Shown: in pieces, positions 8,853 through 17,655 of the stretch | Layout of the letters: every line of letters starts with the position of its first letter | How positions within the stretch are numbered: the first letter of the stretch is position 1 | Source: Micromonospora globbae | GTDB lineage: Bacteria; Actinomycetota; Actinomycetes; Mycobacteriales; Micromonosporaceae | NCBI RefSeq assembly: GCF_003610785.1 | Contig: NZ_RAQQ01000001.1 | Span: 492,435 to 556,434, forward strand | DNA length: 64,000 nucleotides | Reading direction: 5' to 3' | Notes under the pieces: generated by a model | What the model saw: the letters and a program-made list of their open reading frames with translations, nothing else | Told to the model about the DNA's origin: nothing | Databases searched by the model: none | Translations under genes and position numbers: made by a program

Positions 8853-9787
8853 CCGCCGCGCCGGCTCCGGACTCGGCCGGAGACGCGCGCGACGGGTCCC
8901 CGGGCGACGCCGCCGACGCGGGGGTGCCCGCGTTCTGGCGTGGACTCGGGCTGCCCGGGCTGGCCGACGTGCACACCCACTTCCTGCCGCCACGGTTGCT
9001 GCGCCGGGTATGGGCGTACTTCGACGCGGCCGGGCCGCTGGTCGGCACCGAGTGGCCGATCCGCTACCGGTGGAGCGACGCCGACCGGGTCGCCCACCTG
9101 CGCCGGCTCGGGGTGCGGGCGTTCACCGCGCTGGCGTACGCCCACCGGCCGGGGATGGCCGCCGACCTCAACCGGTGGACGCTGGACTTCGCGCGGACCA
9201 CGCCGGAGTGCCTCCCCTCGGCCACGTTCTTCCCCGAGCCGGAGGCTCCCCGGTACGTCGCCGAGGCGCTGGACGCCGGCGCCCGCGTGTTCAAGGTGCA
9301 CATCCAGGTCGGCGGGTTCGCCCCCACCGACCCGGCGCTCGATCCCGTGTGGGGGCTGCTCGCCGAGGCCGGCGTACCGGTGGTGGTGCACGCCGGGCAC
9401 GCTCCCGTCGGCACGGCGCACACCGGGCCGGAACCGTTCGCGGCGCTCCTCGCCCGCCACCCGTCGCTGGCCGCGGTGGTGGCCCACCTCGGCGCCCCGG
9501 ACTACCGCGCGTTCCTCGACCTCGCCGCCTCCCACCCGCACGTCCGGCTGGACACCACGATGGCGTTCACGTCGTTCTTCGACCGGTTCGTGCCGTTCCC
9601 TGCCGACGAGCTGCCCCGGTTGCGTGACCTGGGCCTCGCCGGCAAGGTGCTGCTCGGCAGCGACTTCCCGAACATCCCCTACCCGTACGCGGAGCAGCTG
9701 GCCGGGCTGGCCCGGCTCGACCTCGGCGACGACTGGCTGCGGGCGGTGTGCTGGGCCAACACCGCCACCCTGTTCGACCTGCCCTGA
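8849..9787 (+). CDS. Amidohydrolase family (amidohydrolase_2) protein
   Basis: A 312-residue TIM-barrel metal hydrolase. Visible metal ligands and motifs are LADVHTHFLPP, KVHIQVGG, VVVHAGH, VVAHLGAPD and LLGSDFPNIPYPY, in the order expected for the amidohydrolase_2 (aminocarboxymuconate decarboxylase-like/TatD-like) group. The substrate cannot be deduced. The start ATG overlaps the preceding stop in ATGA, so it is co-translated with the YdjM-like membrane protein. The first 25 residues are Ala/Asp/Gly-rich and probably disordered. Confidence 0.85.
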   Translation: MTAAPAPDSAGDARDGSPGDAADAGVPAFWRGLGLPGLADVHTHFLPPRLLRRVWAYFDAAGPLVGTEWPIRYRWSDADRVAHLRRLGVRAFTALAYAHRPGMAADLNRWTLDFARTTPECLPSATFFPEPEAPRYVAEALDAGARVFKVHIQVGGFAPTDPALDPVWGLLAEAGVPVVVHAGHAPVGTAHTGPEPFAALLARHPSLAAVVAHLGAPDYRAFLDLAASHPHVRLDTTMAFTSFFDRFVPFPADELPRLRDLGLAGKVLLGSDFPNIPYPYAEQLAGLARLDLGDDWLRAVCWANTATLFDLP

Positions 9788-9844
9788 CCCCCGGCGCCGC
9801 CTGGGCCGCGGTGCCCGCTCCGACCCGGCCGGGACACGGGTGGG

Positions 9845-10645
9845 TCAGGTGGTCTGGAGGTGGCGGGCGGCTCGGGCGCTCCACCTGCCGTTCTCCCGTT
9901 CGACGATGATCGGGTGCGCGAACGCCCGGGTGACGGTCTCGGTCGTCAGGGCGGCGTCGACCGGCCCGGCCGCGACGGTCCGGCCCTCCGAGACGAGGAG
10001 GGCGTGCGTCGTCGTCTCCGGAAGCTCCTCCAGGTGGTGTGTGACGAGGACGGAGGCCAACTCCGGCGCGGAGTGCGCGAGCACGTCGATCGTCTCGAGG
10101 AGCTGTTCCCGGGCGGCGACGTCGAGGCCGGTGGTGGGTTCGTCGAGGAGCAGCAGTCGCGGGTCGGCGGCGAGCGCCCGCGCGATCAGGGCGCGCCCGC
10201 GCTCGCCCTGGGACAGCGTGGGCCACGGGGCGGAGCGGCGCGCGGACAGCCCGACCTCGGCGACGAGCGCCTCCACCCGGTCCGCCTGCTCCCTGGTGGG
10301 CGCCCACCGCAGGGGCACCTCGATGGTGCCGGTGATCCCGGTGAGCACGACCTCCGTGACCGTGAGCGGTGAGCGCAGGGGGTGGCGCGGGTCGACGTGC
10401 CCGATGTGGCGTCGCAACTCCTGGAGTTCGACCCGTCCCAGCCTGCGTCCGAGCACGTCGACGGTGCCGGACGTGGGGTGGGTCCGCGCTCCGCAGAAGC
10501 CGAGGATCGTGCTCTTGCCCGCGCCGTTCGGTCCCAGGAGCGCCCAGTGCTCGCCGACCCGGACGGTCAGGTCGATGCCGTGGAGGATCTGGTTGCCGTC
10601 GCGGCGGAACGTCACGCCACGGAGGTCGAGGACCGGGTCACTCAT
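9845..10645 (-). CDS. Stand-alone ABC transporter ATP-binding protein
   Basis: A 266-residue ABC ATPase: Walker A GPNGAGKST (about 37-45), signature LSQGERGR, Walker B LLLLDEPTTGLD and a VTHHLEE switch histidine region. No permease or binding protein is adjacent, so it may be a soluble ABC protein of the YlmA/ModF type or partner a distant permease. The ATG at 10645 follows AAGGAGAG; a longer reading to 10699 lacks a ribosome-binding site. It lies 50 bp downstream of the ArsR-type regulator gene on the same strand and may share its transcript. Confidence 0.9.
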   Translation of the reverse strand: MSDPVLDLRGVTFRRDGNQILHGIDLTVRVGEHWALLGPNGAGKSTILGFCGARTHPTSGTVDVLGRRLGRVELQELRRHIGHVDPRHPLRSPLTVTEVVLTGITGTIEVPLRWAPTREQADRVEALVAEVGLSARRSAPWPTLSQGERGRALIARALAADPRLLLLDEPTTGLDVAAREQLLETIDVLAHSAPELASVLVTHHLEELPETTTHALLVSEGRTVAAGPVDAALTTETVTRAFAHPIIVERENGRWSARAARHLQTT

Positions 10646-10695
10646 GTCGGGCTCTCCTTCGACGTCGGCGGCCACGTGCATCCTGATCCACCGGG

Positions 10696-11685
10696 TCACC
10701 GCCCCGCCGACGGGTCGGCCAACTGGTCACCCAGTGGACTGCGCCGGTACAGCACGTGCCGCCCGTCGCGGGCCCGGGTGACCAGGCCCGTCGCGTGGAG
10801 GACCCGCAGGTGCTGCGAGACGGCGCTGGGCGTCACGGCGAGCCGGCGAGCGATCTCCACCGTGGGGAGCGGCTCGGCGAGGAGGTGGAGCAGCCGCGCC
10901 CGGGGCGCCCCGAGGAGCGAGGTGAGGGCGGTCGCGTCGGCGGCCGGCGCCGACGCCCAGAGCGTCGCGACCCCGCGGCAGGGGTACGCGAGCAGCGGCG
11001 GCTCGTCGCGGCCGACGGGCGGCGCCGGCTTGTGGGAGAAGATCGACGGCACCAGGAGCAGTCCCCGGCCGGCCGCTGCCACGTGGTGCCGGCCGACCAT
11101 CTTGTCGATGTACAGGACCCCGTCGCGCCACCACAGGTTCGGGTGCATGTCGGCGAAGAGCAGGCGGGCGCCTCCGACGGCCAGTTGCCGGGCGCGGTAG
11201 GTCATGTCCGCCTCCAGGACGAGCCGCATGCGCGGCCAGGCCGGCTTGATCGCGGCCTCCCAGTAGCGCTGGAGGTGGTCGCAGATGGCGTCGCGGAGCG
11301 CGCACACCGCCTCGTCGTCGGCGCCGGTCACCGCACGGAGGGCGGCCGGCAGCCGCCCGCGCGGGTACGCGGCCCGCACGTCGCGGCGGACGATGTCGGG
11401 GGCGGTCCGCCGCACGACGGCCAACTCGTCCTCGAACGGCGCGGCGAACTCGGTCGGCCGGGGTGTGAGGAAGTCCGGGAGCGCACGGTCCGGCCCGACG
11501 AGGGACAGCAGCGTGTCGGCCGTCGACGCGTCGATCCGGTCGACCACCGACCGGCGCCACGGCAGGTGCAGCGCGTACAGGCCCGGCTCGCGCAACACCC
11601 GGAGACTGAGCACGGCCTCGTGGATCGGTGAGATCGCGAAGCGGGTGTCCGCGAGGTCCTCGACGCCGAGCAGGAAGCTGATCAT
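10696..11685 (-). CDS. ArsR-family transcriptional regulator with N-terminal DUF5937-type domain
   Basis: A 329-residue regulator. The C-terminal 75 residues form an ArsR winged helix: LLHLLAEPLPTVEIARRLAV then TPSAVSQHLRVLHATGLVT and a wing ending VLYRRSPLGDQL. The long N-terminal region (ISPIHEAVLSLRVLREPGLY and so on) matches the DUF5937 effector-like domain common in actinomycetes. The ATG directly overlaps an upstream TAA, and TAGCCT lies eight bases before it (11699-11694), so the mRNA may be nearly leaderless. It is divergent from the MFS gene, which it probably controls, and precedes an ABC ATPase gene. Confidence 0.87.
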   Translation of the reverse strand: MISFLLGVEDLADTRFAISPIHEAVLSLRVLREPGLYALHLPWRRSVVDRIDASTADTLLSLVGPDRALPDFLTPRPTEFAAPFEDELAVVRRTAPDIVRRDVRAAYPRGRLPAALRAVTGADDEAVCALRDAICDHLQRYWEAAIKPAWPRMRLVLEADMTYRARQLAVGGARLLFADMHPNLWWRDGVLYIDKMVGRHHVAAAGRGLLLVPSIFSHKPAPPVGRDEPPLLAYPCRGVATLWASAPAADATALTSLLGAPRARLLHLLAEPLPTVEIARRLAVTPSAVSQHLRVLHATGLVTRARDGRHVLYRRSPLGDQLADPSAGR

Positions 11686-11741
11686 TTAGGCACAGGCTAC
11701 ATCGGTTGGGGATCGCCGGCCCGTCCCGTGGACTTCGGGGC

Positions 11742-11894
11742 ATGACCGATCACATCGACACGACCACCCGCAACGCGGGCGGGCCCCCGACGGCGATCGT
11801 CACGGGTGCGGCGCGCGGCACCGGGTTCACCACGTCGCTTCCAGGCCGGTGGACCGCCGTGGGCGTTCCTCCCGGACCGGGGGCGCACCGGTGA
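11742..11894 (+). pseudogene. N-terminal fragment of a short-chain dehydrogenase
   Basis: Fifty codons starting ATG at 11742. Residues about 18-29, TAIVTGAARGTG, match the glycine-rich NAD(P) motif of SDR enzymes, but the frame then leaves family similarity and stops. A normal SDR would be about 250 residues. The stop codon overlaps the GTG of the MFS gene (GTGA), so even a non-functional peptide could couple translation into the transporter. Read as a decayed gene remnant in front of the exporter; a chance match to the motif is the alternative. Confidence 0.5.
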
Positions 11895-13090
11895 GCCGCC
11901 GGCTGCTGGCGCTGCTCACCCTCACCTGCGGGGTCGCCGTCGGCAACATCTACTTCCCCCAGACGATCAGCCCGCTGGTCGGCGCCGGTCTGCACGTCGA
12001 CGCCGACTCGGCCGCCCTGGTGGTGACCGCTGTGCAGTTCGGCTACGCCGCCGGGATCTTCCTGCTGGTGCCGCTCGGTGACCGGCTACCGCACCGCCGG
12101 CTGGTCGTCGTCCTGCTCGGTCTCAGCGGGTTCGGCCTGCTCGCCGCGAGTGGCGCGCCCGCGCTGCCGCCACTCGTCGGGGCGAGCGCTCTCGTCGGGG
12201 TCACGACCGTGGTCGCGCCGATCATCGGCCCGATGGCGGCGGGCCTCGTCGCCGACGACCGGCGTGGCGCGGTCAGCGGCACGCTGCTGAGCGGCTCGAT
12301 CGGCGGCATGCTGCTGTCCCGCACCGTGGCCGGCGCAGTCGGCGACTGGTTCGGGTGGCGGGCCCCGTACCTGATGGCAGCGGTGTCCGTGCTGCTCATC
12401 GCGGTGGTCATGGCCCGCGTCCTGCCCCGTACGCGACCGCCGTCGGGGCACCGGTACCCGGCGCTGCTCGCCGAGTCGCTGCGCGTGCTGCGTACCGAAC
12501 CGGACCTGCGCCGCTCCTGCTTCTACCAGGCGATGGTGTTCGCGGGGTTCTCCGCGGTCTGGACCGCCGTCGCACTGCTCATGACCGGTCCGGCGTACGG
12601 CCTGGGCGCGCCGGCCGTGGGGACGCTCGCCCTGGTCAACGCGGGGACCATGCTGTGCACCCCGCTCGCGGGGCGCGTCGTGGACCGTCGCGGGAGCGAC
12701 GCGGTGAACCTCGTGTGCCTGCTCGGGGTCGTCGCCGCGGCCGTCGTGCTGGCGCTCGCCGGTCTCGGCGGTGCGGTGGGCCTCGCGGCGCTGGTGCTGG
12801 GCACGTTGCTGCTCGACGTCGGGATGCAGTCCGGCATGGTCGCCAACCAGGTACGGAACTACGCCCTGCGCCCCGATGCGCGCAGCCGCGTCAACACCGC
12901 CTACATGACCTGCGCCTACCTCGGCGGCAGCGCGGGCTCCTGGCTCGGCGCGCGAGCGTACGACCACGTCGGGTGGCTGGGGGTGTGCGGGCTCCTGGCG
13001 CTCCTCGCGGCCCTGGCCCTCGCCCGCCACCTGACGTCGACTCCCGCCACCGGCCGCCCCCGCCCCGCGGTCGCCGCCGGGAACGGCTGA
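11891..13090 (+). CDS. MFS transporter (drug-efflux type)
   Basis: A 399-residue major facilitator with about 12 hydrophobic helices. The first half begins LLALLTLTCGVAVGNIYFPQ and contains the loop GDRLPHRRLVVV, the MFS motif A position; GRVVDRRGSD is the equivalent in the second half. The family is typically a proton-driven exporter of small molecules; the substrate is unknown. The GTG at 11891 is used because hydrophobic sequence starts there; ATG 11849 is in frame but would add a basic tail. It is divergent from the ArsR-type regulator and overlaps the stop of the SDR fragment. Confidence 0.85.
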   Translation: MSRRLLALLTLTCGVAVGNIYFPQTISPLVGAGLHVDADSAALVVTAVQFGYAAGIFLLVPLGDRLPHRRLVVVLLGLSGFGLLAASGAPALPPLVGASALVGVTTVVAPIIGPMAAGLVADDRRGAVSGTLLSGSIGGMLLSRTVAGAVGDWFGWRAPYLMAAVSVLLIAVVMARVLPRTRPPSGHRYPALLAESLRVLRTEPDLRRSCFYQAMVFAGFSAVWTAVALLMTGPAYGLGAPAVGTLALVNAGTMLCTPLAGRVVDRRGSDAVNLVCLLGVVAAAVVLALAGLGGAVGLAALVLGTLLLDVGMQSGMVANQVRNYALRPDARSRVNTAYMTCAYLGGSAGSWLGARAYDHVGWLGVCGLLALLAALALARHLTSTPATGRPRPAVAAGNG

Positions 13091-13179
13091 TCCGAGGGTG
13101 ACTGCCGATCCGGAGACGCGGCCCGACCCGGCGACGCGGACCCGTCACGCCCCGGACGTCATCACCTCGACAACACCTA

Positions 13180-13240
13180 TTGACGTCGTCGTAACACGTG
13201 CCCTACCGTTCGTCGAAACGGTTAGTCGAAACGTTTCGAC
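13180..13240 (+). promoter_or_regulatory. Promoter and LacI-type operator of the xyloglucan-oligosaccharide operon
   Basis: TTGACG (13180-13185), an 18-base gap and TACCGT (13204-13209) resemble a primary sigma promoter. Immediately downstream is the perfect 16-bp palindrome GTCGAAACGTTTCGAC (13225-13240) with a central CG, the classical LacI-family operator form. A half-site copy GTCGAAACG lies at 13212-13220. The arrangement predicts repression of the whole operon, including the regulator gene. Confidence 0.75.
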
Positions 13241-13284
13241 AGCCGCCTGGGAGCGGTTCCACTGCCGGCCGAGGGAGGTGTGCG

Positions 13285-14343
13285 GTGGCCACCATGCACG
13301 ACGTCGCCCGCCTCGCCCGCGTCTCGGTCAGCACCGTCTCGTACGTGCTCACCGGCGCCCGGCCCATCTCCCAGGCCACCCGCGACAAGGTCCTCGCCGC
13401 CATGGCCGAGCTGGACTACCAGCCCAACGCGATGGCCCGGGGGCTCGCGAGCCGGCGGAGCCGAATCGTCGGTCTGCTCATGCCGATGGACGAGCGGGGC
13501 CTCGGGGCCACCGAGACCGCCTTCGTGACCGGGGCCGCCGCCGCGGCCAGCGCCGCCGGATACCACCTCGTGCTCTCTCCCGTCGGCGCCGGTGACGTCG
13601 ACGACCTGCGCCGGCTCGCAAGCCAGCGCATGCTCGACGGCGCCGTGCTCATGGAGGTCCAGGTGGAGGACGGGCGGGTCGCCGCCCTCCAGGAGGCCGG
13701 CGTCCCGCTCGTGCTCATCGGGCGTACGGGCGACACCACCGGCCTGTCGTACGTCGACATCGACTTCGAGCAGACCGTCCGGGAGGCCGTCGACCACCTC
13801 GTCGGCCTCGGGCACCGCCGGATCGTCTACGTGAACCACTCGGCCGCCACCATCGCCGCCGGCTACGGGCCCGCCGTCCGCACCCGGGACGCGTTCGTGG
13901 CGGCCATGGCCGACCACGGCCTCGCACCGATCATGATCCCCGCCGAGGACAGCGCCGCCGGCGGGCGGGCGGCGCTCACCGCGGCCCTCGCGCAGGCGCC
14001 CGACCTGACGGCCGTGCTCGCCATGAACGAGAACGCCATCTTCGGCATCCTCGGCGAGCTGGCCACCCGCGGCCACGCGGTGCCCCGCGACGTCTCGGTG
14101 GTCTCGATGGTCACCTCGCCGCAGGTGGCCGAGCTGGCCCACCCGGCCCTGACCGCCATGACGTCCCCCGGCTCGGCGCTCGGCCGCATCGCCGTGGAGG
14201 CGCTGCTCCGCCACCTGGAGGGGGCCGGCGACACCCACCAGCAACTGCTCCCGTGCGCGCTGGAGGTCCGGGGCTCGACCGGCCCGGCCGCCGGGGCGCG
14301 CGACCGCACCGACCCGGCCGGCTCCGGCCCGCCGGTCACGTGA
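13285..14343 (+). CDS. LacI-family transcriptional regulator
   Basis: A 352-residue sugar-responsive repressor. The N-terminal helix-turn-helix and hinge read MHDVARLARVSVSTVSYVLTG, with YQPNAMARGLASRRS at the hinge, followed by a periplasmic-binding-protein-like effector domain (IVGLLMPMDERG to DVSVVSMVTSP). GTG at 13285 has GGGAGGT upstream; ATG at 13294 is the alternative. It is the first gene of the operon and has a perfect LacI palindrome before it, so autoregulation is likely. The inducer is presumably a xyloglucan-derived sugar such as isoprimeverose, inferred only from the enzymes downstream. Confidence 0.92.
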   Translation: MATMHDVARLARVSVSTVSYVLTGARPISQATRDKVLAAMAELDYQPNAMARGLASRRSRIVGLLMPMDERGLGATETAFVTGAAAAASAAGYHLVLSPVGAGDVDDLRRLASQRMLDGAVLMEVQVEDGRVAALQEAGVPLVLIGRTGDTTGLSYVDIDFEQTVREAVDHLVGLGHRRIVYVNHSAATIAAGYGPAVRTRDAFVAAMADHGLAPIMIPAEDSAAGGRAALTAALAQAPDLTAVLAMNENAIFGILGELATRGHAVPRDVSVVSMVTSPQVAELAHPALTAMTSPGSALGRIAVEALLRHLEGAGDTHQQLLPCALEVRGSTGPAAGARDRTDPAGSGPPVT

Positions 14344-14422
14344 ACGCAACGGCCCGCCGCCGCGCTGCCACGCGACGACGGGCCAGGTAAGTACCGGCTC
14401 GATACTCACCAGGAGGATAGCA

Positions 14423-15727
14423 ATGGGGCGAATCCGCAGGCTGGTCGCCGCTGTCGCGCTGGCCGCGACCGCGACGACCACGATCGCCGCGTGCGGCGGC
14501 GACGAGGGCGGCGACGGTAGCGACGCCAAGACCCTCAAGCTCTGGCACTACGAGAGCGCGAACAGCGCCATGGGTGTCGCCTGGGACCGGGCGATCCAGA
14601 TCTTCAAGGACGAGCACCCGGGCGTCGAGGTGCAGTTCGAGCGCAAGGCGTTCGAGCAGATCCAGCAGAACGCCGGCATGATCATCAACTCGTCCGAGGG
14701 CCCGGACATCATGGAGTACAACAAGGGCAACGCCACCGCCGGCCTGCTCTCCTCCCAGGGCCTGCTCACCGACCTCACCGACGAGGCCGAGAAGCGCGGC
14801 TGGGGCGACAAGCTCAGCCCCAGCCTCCAGACCACCGCCCGGTACGACGACAAGGGCGTCATGGGCTCGGGCAACTGGTACGGCGTGCCGAACTACGGCG
14901 AGTTCGTGATGGTCTACTACAACAAGGACCTCTTCGACAAGTACGGCGTCACCGTCCCGACGACGCTCGACGAGATGACCCGGGCCATGGACACCTTCGT
15001 CAGCAAGGGCGTCACCCCGCTGGCGGAGGCGGGCGCCGAGTACCCGGCCGGGCAGCTCTTCTACCAGCTCGCGCTGTCGAAGGCCGACCGCGCGTTCGTC
15101 GACGACTACCAGCTCTACAAGAACCCGGTGGACTTCAAGGCCGACCCGCTGAAGTACGGCGCGGAGACCTTCGCCGACTGGGTGCGCAAGGGCTACGTCG
15201 CCAAGGACGCCGCCAGCCTGAAGGCCGAGGACATGGGCACCGCCTTCATCTCCGGCAAGGCCCCGATGATCGTCTCCGGCAGCTGGTGGTACGGCCGCTT
15301 CAAGGACGAGATCAGGTTCAACTGGGACTCGTTCCTGTTCCCGGGCAACAAGCTCCACGCCGGCTCGTCGGGCAACCTCTGGGTGGTCCCCGCCAACAGC
15401 AAGGCCAAGAGCCTCGCGTACGACTTCATCGACATCACCCTGCGCCCGGAGGTCCAGGCGCTGATCGGCAACAACGGCGGCGTCCCGGTGGCCGCGGACG
15501 CGTCGCAGATCAGCGACCCGAAGGACAAGAAGCTCATCGAGAACTTCAACACCGTCAGCCAGCAGGACGGCCTGGCCTTCTACCCGGACTGGCCGGTGCC
15601 CGGCTACTACGACGTGCTGGTCTCCGGGTTCCAGGGCCTGATCAACGGGTCCAGGACGCCCGACCAGGTGCTCGACGCGATCGCCAAGCCGTACGCCGAC
15701 GGCGTCAAGGAGATCACCGGCAAGTGA
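14423..15727 (+). CDS. Sugar ABC transporter substrate-binding lipoprotein
   Basis: A 434-residue family 1 extracellular solute-binding protein. The signal peptide ends in a lipobox, TIAAC (Cys24), so it is a membrane-anchored lipoprotein. The mature chain begins with an acidic Gly/Asp linker and continues KTLKLWHYESANSAMGVAWD, with the usual sugar-binding features (GPDIMEYNKGN, YGVPNYGEFVMVYYNKDLFD). The ATG follows AGGAGG. Inner permeases and two glycosidases follow, so the ligand should be an oligosaccharide with alpha-xylosyl and beta-glucosyl linkages. No ATPase gene is in the operon; a shared MsiK-like ATPase elsewhere would be needed, as is common in actinomycetes. Confidence 0.92.
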   Translation: MGRIRRLVAAVALAATATTTIAACGGDEGGDGSDAKTLKLWHYESANSAMGVAWDRAIQIFKDEHPGVEVQFERKAFEQIQQNAGMIINSSEGPDIMEYNKGNATAGLLSSQGLLTDLTDEAEKRGWGDKLSPSLQTTARYDDKGVMGSGNWYGVPNYGEFVMVYYNKDLFDKYGVTVPTTLDEMTRAMDTFVSKGVTPLAEAGAEYPAGQLFYQLALSKADRAFVDDYQLYKNPVDFKADPLKYGAETFADWVRKGYVAKDAASLKAEDMGTAFISGKAPMIVSGSWWYGRFKDEIRFNWDSFLFPGNKLHAGSSGNLWVVPANSKAKSLAYDFIDITLRPEVQALIGNNGGVPVAADASQISDPKDKKLIENFNTVSQQDGLAFYPDWPVPGYYDVLVSGFQGLINGSRTPDQVLDAIAKPYADGVKEITGK

Positions 15728-15736
15728 CACGGCCCA

Positions 15737-15773
15737 GGGTGGACGCGTCCGGTCCCCGCCGGCGCGTCCACCC
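15737..15773 (+). promoter_or_regulatory. Intercistronic stem-loop after the binding-protein gene
   Basis: Perfect 11-bp stem GGGTGGACGCG / CGCGTCCACCC, loop 15 bases, placed between the binding-protein stop and the first permease start. Such hairpins usually protect the upstream mRNA or partly terminate transcription, giving more binding protein than permease. Confidence 0.6.
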
Positions 15774-15791
15774 CGCCGGGAAGGATCTCCC

Positions 15792-16766
15792 ATGGCACTC
15801 CCCGAGACCGTGGCCGGCCCGCGACGGCCCGCCACGCCACCCGAGACAGCCGTCACCCGCCGTCCGCGCCGCCGCGGCGGCCGGGCCGGGTACTGGCTCT
15901 ACCTGCTGCCCGGCGCCGTGCTGTTCGTGCTCGTCATCGGCGCACCGCTCATGGGCACCGTCTACTTCTCACTGACGAAGTGGTCCGGCGTCGGCGACCC
16001 CACCTTCATCGGGCTGGACAACTACCGGCACCTCCTCGAGGACGAGGTGTTCTGGACGTCGTTCCGGAACACGCTCGCCATGATCGTCGCGATGGTCGTG
16101 GTGCCGACCCTCGTGGGCCTGGTGCTCGCCGCCGTGCTCTTCGACGTCATCGGGCGGAGGTTCCGGCCGCGGACCGCCGCCGCACTGCGCGCGGCGTTCT
16201 ACCTGCCGCAGGTGCTGCCGGTCGTGGTGGCCGGCATCGTCTGGGGCTGGATCCTGCGGCCGGACGGCGCGTTCAACGGCCTGCTGGACGCGGTCGGCCT
16301 CGGCGCGCTGCGCCACGACTGGCTGGGCGACCCGAAGACCGCCCTGCCCAGCGTCATGGCGGTGATGATCTGGGTCCAGATCGGTTACCCGGTGGTCGTC
16401 TTCATGGCGGCCCTGCAACGCGTCGACCCGGAACTGTACGAGGCGGCCGAGGTCGACGGGGCCGGCTGGTTCCACCGGTTCCGGGCCATCACCCTGGCCC
16501 AGATCCGGCCGGAGACCTTCGTGGTGGCCCTGACCTGCACGATCGCCGCGTTGAAGGTGTTCGGCCCGGTGTTCGCGCTCACCCGCGGCGGGCCCGAGAA
16601 CGCCACCAACGTGCCGTCGTACTTCGCCTACTACACGTTCTTCAAGAAGCTCCAGGTCGGCTACGGCTCCGCGATCTCCACGGTGCTCACCCTGATCATC
16701 ATCGTGGTGGCCGTGGTCTTCATCTGGATGCAGAACCGCAGCGAGCGCCAGGACCGGGGGGTCTGA
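15792..16766 (+). CDS. Sugar ABC transporter permease (MalF-like)
   Basis: A 324-residue inner-membrane permease with six predicted helices. The first is GYWLYLLPGAVLFVLVIGAP, and the EAA loop near residue 215 reads YEAAEVDGAGWFHRFRAITL. The basic N-terminal tail is cytoplasmic. ATG at 15792 follows GGAAGGATCTCCC. One base separates it from the second permease gene, so the pair is translated together and forms the membrane channel for the upstream binding protein. Confidence 0.92.
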   Translation: MALPETVAGPRRPATPPETAVTRRPRRRGGRAGYWLYLLPGAVLFVLVIGAPLMGTVYFSLTKWSGVGDPTFIGLDNYRHLLEDEVFWTSFRNTLAMIVAMVVVPTLVGLVLAAVLFDVIGRRFRPRTAAALRAAFYLPQVLPVVVAGIVWGWILRPDGAFNGLLDAVGLGALRHDWLGDPKTALPSVMAVMIWVQIGYPVVVFMAALQRVDPELYEAAEVDGAGWFHRFRAITLAQIRPETFVVALTCTIAALKVFGPVFALTRGGPENATNVPSYFAYYTFFKKLQVGYGSAISTVLTLIIIVVAVVFIWMQNRSERQDRGV

Positions 16767-16767
16767 C

Positions 16768-17655
16768 ATGGCCGTCACGCTCACTCCGGCCGGCAGCACG
16801 GCGCGCCGGCCACGGCCGGCCCGCGACCGCCACCACCGCGGCGTGAGCCGCTGGGTCGTCCTCGCCCTGGTCACCCTCGGCGCGCTCGTCATGCTCGTGC
16901 CGTTCGCGTTCATGCTGCTCAACGCGTTCAAGTCACCCGGGGACTACTCGACGGGCGGGCCGCTGAGCTGGCCGTCGGAGTTCTACACGAAGGGCCTGCG
17001 GACGTACTGGAGCGAGGTCGACTTCCCGCTGAAGCTCTGGAACTCGACGCTCATCGCCGGCTCCGTCGCCGTGCTCGGCGTCGTCGTGTCGCTGCTCAAC
17101 GCGTACGCCCTGGGCATCGGCCGGGTCCGCGGCCGGCTCTGGATCGTCGGGCTCTTCCTGCTGGCGAACATGCTGCCGCAGGAGGCGCTCATCTACCCGC
17201 TCTACGACGCCGCCAAGCAGGTCGGCCTCTACAACACGCGCCTCGCGGTGATCATCATCTTCACCGTCATCCAGAGCGCGTTCGGCACCTACCTGCTCGC
17301 GTCGGTGCTCAGCACGTTCCCGCGTTCGCTGCTGGAGGCGGCGGCGCTGGACGGCGCGAGCCGGTGGACGGTCCTGTGGCGGGTCGTCTTCCCGAACCTG
17401 CGGCCCACCCTCGCGGTGCTGCTCATCTTCTTCTTCATCTGGACCTGGAACGAGTTCCTCATCCCGCTGGTCATGCTGATCGACAACAGCACGCAGACCA
17501 TTCCGGTCGCGCTGGCGTCGCTGCAGGGCGACCGGCTGATGGACGCCCCCACCACGAACGCGGGCTCGCTCATCAGCCTCGTCCCGGCCATCCTCTTCTT
17601 CCTCATCTTCCAGCGCACCCTCGCGCGCGGCATCACGGCAGGAGCCGAGAAGTGA
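16768..17655 (+). CDS. Sugar ABC transporter permease (MalG-like)
   Basis: A 295-residue second permease half. Hydrophobic helices start at [20 protein letters not shown], and the cytoplasmic EAA loop is [20 protein letters not shown]. It lies one base after the MalF-like gene and overlaps the alpha-xylosidase start by four bases (GTGA). Together with the preceding subunit it forms the translocation path; the energising ATPase is not encoded here. Confidence 0.92.
   Translation: MAVTLTPAGSTARRPRPARDRHHRGVSRWVVLALVTLGALVMLVPFAFMLLNAFKSPGDYSTGGPLSWPSEFYTKGLRTYWSEVDFPLKLWNSTLIAGSVAVLGVVVSLLNAYALGIGRVRGRLWIVGLFLLANMLPQEALIYPLYDAAKQVGLYNTRLAVIIIFTVIQSAFGTYLLASVLSTFPRSLLEAAALDGASRWTVLWRVVFPNLRPTLAVLLIFFFIWTWNEFLIPLVMLIDNSTQTIPVALASLQGDRLMDAPTTNAGSLISLVPAILFFLIFQRTLARGITAGAEK

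Noticed and set aside
9788..9844. Terminator between the amidohydrolase and ABC ATPase genes
   Set aside because: GC-rich but without a convincing inverted repeat.
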